Assembly (NCBI GenBank): GCA_002315495.1
Contig: DCGJ01000067.1
Location: forward strand, 1-7,774
Origin: Lachnoclostridium sp. UBA1781
Lineage (GTDB): Bacteria; Bacillota; Clostridia; Lachnospirales; Lachnospiraceae
Direction of reading: 5' to 3'
Length of the DNA: 7,774 bases
The translations under genes and the position numbers were made by a program. Shown here one piece after another: positions 5,819 to 7,774 of this stretch; positions within the stretch are counted from its first letter, which is position 1, and each line of letters opens with the position of its first letter. The notes under the pieces were generated by a model. It saw only the letters and a list, made by a program, of their open reading frames with translations. It was not told where the DNA came from and searched no databases.

Positions 5819-6676
5819 CTAAATCTGTGCAAGCGTTGCAATCGTGTTATCCGACAAAATCTTTTTGTAGTGCTCCTCGTAAAGACCGGAGTTCGAACGG
5901 GTGAGCATCGTGCCGTATTCACAGGCCACATTGCACGCAATGTTGTACTCGTTAACATCTGCACCATACGCAAGGAGTACCAGGTAGAAACTGTGGTCTG
6001 CCGGGTTCTTGTATAGTACCGCATCCCCGTGGAAGGAATGCTGTACAGACTTTGCAAATGCGGCAACCTGTTCCAAACCGGTAAAACGGAAGGCCTTCTC
6101 CTTTGCAACGGTAATTTCTGCGTCTTCATTCGGGGCAGCGTCAGACTTACGGCGATTGGTCGATTTCTTGGAATCCTTCTCCGAAGTCTTTGTCTCCTTC
6201 GTCACAGTCACATTCATATCAATTCCCGGAAGCTCGACATCGACGGTTTTACCCGGTAACGGAGGAAGGTTGTTCTTCCCAAGAATCTTTGAGAGAATGG
6301 AATTGCCTAACTGGGTGAATACATCCAAAACCGACTCTCCAAATGGTGTTTCTTTCTTCTCTTCGACTTCCGGCTCGAACTTGTCATTGTTCGGGGTGAA
6401 CTCTGAAAAACGCGGATCGAGTTCATCCGGGCTGTCTACCTTCGTAACCAGAAGAATCAAACTCTCGCCCGCCATCGGAATCGCCTCAATCATTAATGGC
6501 ATATCCTCGGCCTCAAACCCACATTCCTTATTGGCTTCCAAAACGATATCCTGGAAAAAATCCTGCGCCCGTTTGGAGCCATAAGCCAATTCCGTTAATT
6601 GCAAATTGCGACTCTGCAAATCCTCTTTATTCAAGATGCATCGAATCTGATTTTCATTGATTTTTTCTATCTTCAT
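5819..6676 (-). CDS. mecA: MecA-family adaptor protein for ClpC-ClpP proteolysis
   Basis: MecA proteins bind substrates through the N-terminal domain and load them onto the ClpC unfoldase through the C-terminal domain; in Bacillus the classic target is the competence regulator ComK. The start MKIEKINENQIRCIL and a domain to about residue 93 match the MecA N-terminal fold. Residues 196-283 (from FRFTGLEQVAAFAKSV through LYEEHYKKIL) match the C-terminal domain. A linker of about 100 residues, rich in Glu, Lys and Pro and probably disordered, lies between. This makes the protein 285 residues, longer than the 218 of Bacillus subtilis MecA. AAAGGAG (complement of 6683-6689) lies six bases before the ATG. 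No Clp gene is in the window. The family is fairly sure, but the targets in this organism are unknown. This is not the staphylococcal methicillin-resistance gene of the same name. Confidence 0.88.
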   Translation of the reverse strand: MKIEKINENQIRCILNKEDLQSRNLQLTELAYGSKRAQDFFQDIVLEANKECGFEAEDMPLMIEAIPMAGESLILLVTKVDSPDELDPRFSEFTPNNDKFEPEVEEKKETPFGESVLDVFTQLGNSILSKILGKNNLPPLPGKTVDVELPGIDMNVTVTKETKTSEKDSKKSTNRRKSDAAPNEDAEITVAKEKAFRFTGLEQVAAFAKSVQHSFHGDAVLYKNPADHSFYLVLLAYGADVNEYNIACNVACEYGTMLTRSNSGLYEEHYKKILSDNTIATLAQI

Positions 6677-6695
6677 AAGTGGCTCCTTTCCAATC

Positions 6696-6712
6696 CGCCT
6701 TGGGCAAAGGCG
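6696..6712 (-). other. Hairpin in the mecA 5' untranslated region
   Basis: CGCCTT (6696-6701) and AAGGCG (6707-6712) form a six-base stem with a five-base loop. In the mecA transcript it ends six bases before the ribosome binding site. No T-tract follows on the minus strand, so it is not a terminator there. On the plus strand it is followed by AATTTCTTTTC, too weak to call a terminator. It could affect mRNA stability or ribosome access. Confidence 0.45.
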
Positions 6713-6763
6713 AATTTCTTTTCACATAATCCCAACCAAAGTGTATCACATTTTGGTAACTGA

Positions 6764-6792
6764 AGTATATGTGAAAAGTGCGATAAAGTCAA
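6764..6792 (-). promoter_or_regulatory. Sigma-A promoter for the mecA-like gene
   Basis: Read on the minus strand, TTGACT (complement of 6787-6792) and TATACT (complement of 6764-6769) are separated by exactly 17 bases. The predicted start is near 6757, giving an untranslated leader of about 80 bases that includes the hairpin at 6696-6712. One base in each hexamer departs from consensus. Confidence 0.78.
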
Positions 6793-6818
6793 TGGTATGA
6801 TTTGGTAAAGGTGCGGAT

Positions 6819-6890
6819 AGCACTCGACACATTCGGTAATTTGAGTGCTTGTTTCGTAGAAAATGCGGCTCGAACTTTGTGGGCATTTTC
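6819..6890. repeat. Two consecutive inverted repeats between the mecA promoter and the structured RNA
   Basis: AGCACTC (6819-6825) and GAGTGCT (6843-6849) form a 7-base inverted repeat with a 17-base loop. GAAAATGC (6859-6866) and GCATTTTC (6883-6890) form an 8-base inverted repeat with a 16-base loop. The second is edged by a direct repeat CGTAGAA (6855-6861 and 6891-6897). Neither is followed by a good T-tract on either strand. They lie upstream of both diverging promoters, so operator function is possible but unproven. No protein gene is seen in 6677-7327. Confidence 0.55.
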
Positions 6891-6929
6891 CGTAGAAGTT
6901 TGATGGGTCAAAAAGGTATCATAGTGGTA

Positions 6930-6938
6930 TGTTATAAT
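6930..6938 (+). promoter_or_regulatory. Extended -10 promoter upstream of the structured RNA segment
   Basis: TGTTATAAT (6930-6938) is a perfect extended -10 element, with TGn directly before TATAAT. No good -35 hexamer stands 16-18 bases upstream, which is common for extended -10 promoters. Start is predicted at about 6945, where the folded segment begins. A GGTCAAA word at 6906-6912 just upstream matches one half of a CtsR-type operator, but the second half, GGTATCA (6915-6921), is a poor match. Confidence 0.6.
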
Positions 6939-6944
6939 TCTTTT

Positions 6945-7203
6945 TGAGGAGTCGCACGTACCGGCTCTCGGGAATTATTTGCTGACGGGATTACATAAGC
7001 TCTGCAGGGGAGGGTTAATAAAAAACGCTCCCGGGGAAGATTGTTCGAAGCTTATCACACACCTTTATCCAATTTCTCTACGAATCTCCGAAGGATGAAA
7101 CAGTTGTCGCTCATCCCTCGGTAACAAGCATCCGTAATCCCTGGGAAGACCCTGCATTAAATAACAGGATTATGCGTAACTCACAAACGCGCAGGGTTTT
7201 CCT
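6945..7203 (+). ncRNA. Putative structured non-coding RNA or leader, family not recognised
   Basis: This segment encodes no convincing protein but has several helices that are long for their context. GGGATTAC (6987-6994) pairs perfectly with GTAATCCC (7134-7141), closing a domain of about 155 bases. Inside it, ATAAGCT (6995-7001) pairs with AGCTTAT (7049-7055), enclosing GGGAG/CTCCC (7008-7012/7028-7032). A second arm pairs CCGA-GGATGA (7088-7091, 7093-7098) with TCATCC-TCGG (7111-7116, 7118-7121), with a single mismatch. Together they make a multi-branched fold. An extended -10 promoter lies just upstream and a terminator-like structure ends the segment. I looked for the hallmark words of tmRNA, RNase P RNA, SRP RNA, T-box leaders and common riboswitches and found none. 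It could be an independent small RNA or a leader for the lipoprotein gene at 7328. Confidence 0.5.
7149..7203 (+). terminator. Terminator-like hairpin at the end of the structured RNA segment
   Basis: ACCCTGC (7149-7155) pairs with GCAGGGT (7191-7197). A small inner hairpin, GCGT/ACGC (7174-7177/7187-7190), stacks directly on the 3' arm, and 18 unpaired bases lie on the 5' side. The 3' arm runs into TTTTCCTTT. The loop is larger and the T-tract shorter than in the other terminators of this window, so termination may be partial or conditional. Confidence 0.45.
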
Positions 7204-7274
7204 TTGGCAAATGAGGCGTGAATTTTGACATCATGGTTCAAGAAAAAATCCGTGCATTTCCGGTAGGGGTAGTG

Positions 7275-7280
7275 TATACT
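7275..7280 (+). promoter_or_regulatory. Possible -10 element for the lipoprotein gene
   Basis: TATACT at 7275-7280 would give a start near 7287 and an untranslated leader of about 40 bases before the TTG at 7328. No recognisable -35 element stands at the right distance; the perfect TTGACA at 7225-7230 is 44 bases upstream, too far to pair with it. The call is weak. Confidence 0.3.
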
Positions 7281-7327
7281 CTATGTGTATGCGTTTCGGC
7301 GCAATTGCTTGGAAAGAGGATTTTAGA

Positions 7328-7774
7328 TTGAGCGATAAGTATAAGAAGATTAGAAAAATCGAAACATGGGCAGGGAAAGCATGGGACGGAGCGAAGTGCG
7401 CGCGTATGCTTGTTCTTTTGATGCTTCTCGTTGTCCTTCTCAGTATGGTTGGTTGTGGCGAAGAGGCAGCAACGAAAGGGGAGGAGGAGCCGGCACCGTG
7501 TACGGATATGGCAGATCTCGCTTCCTGGTATGGCGTAACGGATACGACAGCGAAGATATTTACGAACGGAGTTCCGGAGGAACGATATGCTTTGATTAAA
7601 GACGGCGTTTTTTACGTTCCAACTTCCATTATGAAGAAGTGGGACGGACGCTTTTATTGGAACGAGCAGGAGGAGCAGCTCATTGTTACGGATGCGCTGA
7701 ATATTTACACCTTCTGGCCGGACCAGATGCATCATAATCTTCATTCACCTTATGATGCATCTGGTCCGGCCAGA
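7328..7774 (+). CDS. Predicted lipoprotein with copper-amine-oxidase-N-like domain (3' end outside window)
   Basis: A frame opens with TTG at 7328, seven bases after AGAGGA (7315-7320), and stays open for 149 codons to the window edge. A long basic start of about 26 residues is followed by the hydrophobic stretch MLVLLMLLVVLLSMVG and Cys43 (SMVGC). This fits a lipoprotein signal with an atypical Met at -3 of the lipobox, so the product should be anchored outside the membrane. An acidic linker (GEEEPAP) follows. The segment from ERYALIKDGVFYVPTSIMKK to EEQLIVTD (about 86-122) resembles the small beta-rich repeat domain found at the N-terminus of copper amine oxidases and in many clostridial surface proteins; this is judged from memory. 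Residues from about 129 on lie in a perfect inverted repeat and may not be genuine. Confidence 0.72.
   Translation, partial: MSDKYKKIRKIETWAGKAWDGAKCARMLVLLMLLVVLLSMVGCGEEAATKGEEEPAPCTDMADLASWYGVTDTTAKIFTNGVPEERYALIKDGVFYVPTSIMKKWDGRFYWNEQEEQLIVTDALNIYTFWPDQMHHNLHSPYDASGPAR
7713..7774. repeat. Perfect 25-bp inverted repeat ending at the window edge
   Basis: The arm at 7713-7737 is the exact reverse complement of 7750-7774, with a 12-base loop, TCTTCATTCACC (7738-7749). The repeat lies inside an open reading frame and stops precisely where the window stops. It is not followed by any T-tract that can be seen. A fold-back chimera at a contig end is the simplest explanation; a genuine hairpin element cannot be excluded. 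Confidence 0.95.

Noticed and set aside
5293..6129. 278-codon minus-strand frame overlapping the end of rsgA and part of mecA
   Set aside because: It runs through the terminator between two well-supported genes and has a basic, Arg- and Thr-rich sequence typical of a shadow frame.
6009..6584. 191-codon plus-strand frame opposite mecA
   Set aside because: It is antisense to a gene with both MecA domains recognisable, and it has no family resemblance.
6945..7203. tmRNA, RNase P RNA, SRP RNA, T-box or common riboswitch identity for the structured segment
   Set aside because: None of the diagnostic conserved words of these families was found by eye. 6S RNA is less likely because the fold is branched rather than rod-like, though only a covariance-model search would settle it.
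7366..7599. 77-codon plus-strand ATG frame
   Set aside because: It is out of frame with the lipoprotein gene and Gly/Arg/Ser-rich. The TTG-started frame has a ribosome binding site and a coherent signal peptide.
7238..7744. 168-codon minus-strand frame opposite the lipoprotein gene
   Set aside because: It is antisense to a frame with a good ribosome binding site, signal sequence and lipobox, and it starts inside the suspicious inverted repeat.

Overview
The window looks like a contig-end fragment from a Gram-positive Firmicute, most likely a gut-type clostridium such as a member of the Lachnospiraceae. This rests on a MecA-family ClpC adaptor, strong purine-rich ribosome binding sites, GTG and TTG starts, Bacillota-style intrinsic terminators and moderate G+C in the core genes. 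The species cannot be named from the sequence.

Layout. Bases 1-209 are the tail of an unrecognised gene, closed by a strong terminator (213-267). Bases 280-3491 are a compact AT-rich operon: an ABC ATPase and two FtsX-type permeases joined by a 1-base overlap and a zero-base gap. It is followed at 3502-4440 by a G+C-richer metallo-beta-lactamase-fold hydrolase. That gene carries five exact in-frame copies of a 19-base repeat (LNTCKS in the protein), clustered around its last metal ligand. Immediately after it comes a near-consensus promoter (4445-4473), a 20-codon leader ORF and an intrinsic terminator (4602-4629), upstream of an RsgA-type ribosome assembly GTPase (4741-5760). The leader has mutually exclusive pairings of the classic 1:2, 2:3, 3:4 kind, so rsgA is probably controlled by ribosome-mediated transcription attenuation.

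rsgA and the minus-strand mecA-like gene (5819-6676) converge on a terminator at 5767-5800. mecA has a good minus-strand promoter at 6764-6792. The 651 bases between mecA and the last gene contain no protein gene. They hold inverted repeats, an extended -10 promoter at about 6930 and a roughly 260-nt segment with several long-range complementary helices and a terminator-like end. I read this segment as an unclassified structured RNA or leader. The last gene (7328 to the end) starts with TTG and encodes a lipoprotein. Its final 62 bases form a perfect 25-bp inverted repeat ending exactly at the window edge, probably a fold-back assembly artefact.

The two observations most worth following are the leader-peptide attenuator on rsgA and the in-frame repeat array in the metallo-hydrolase. 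The structured RNA at 6940-7203 comes third.
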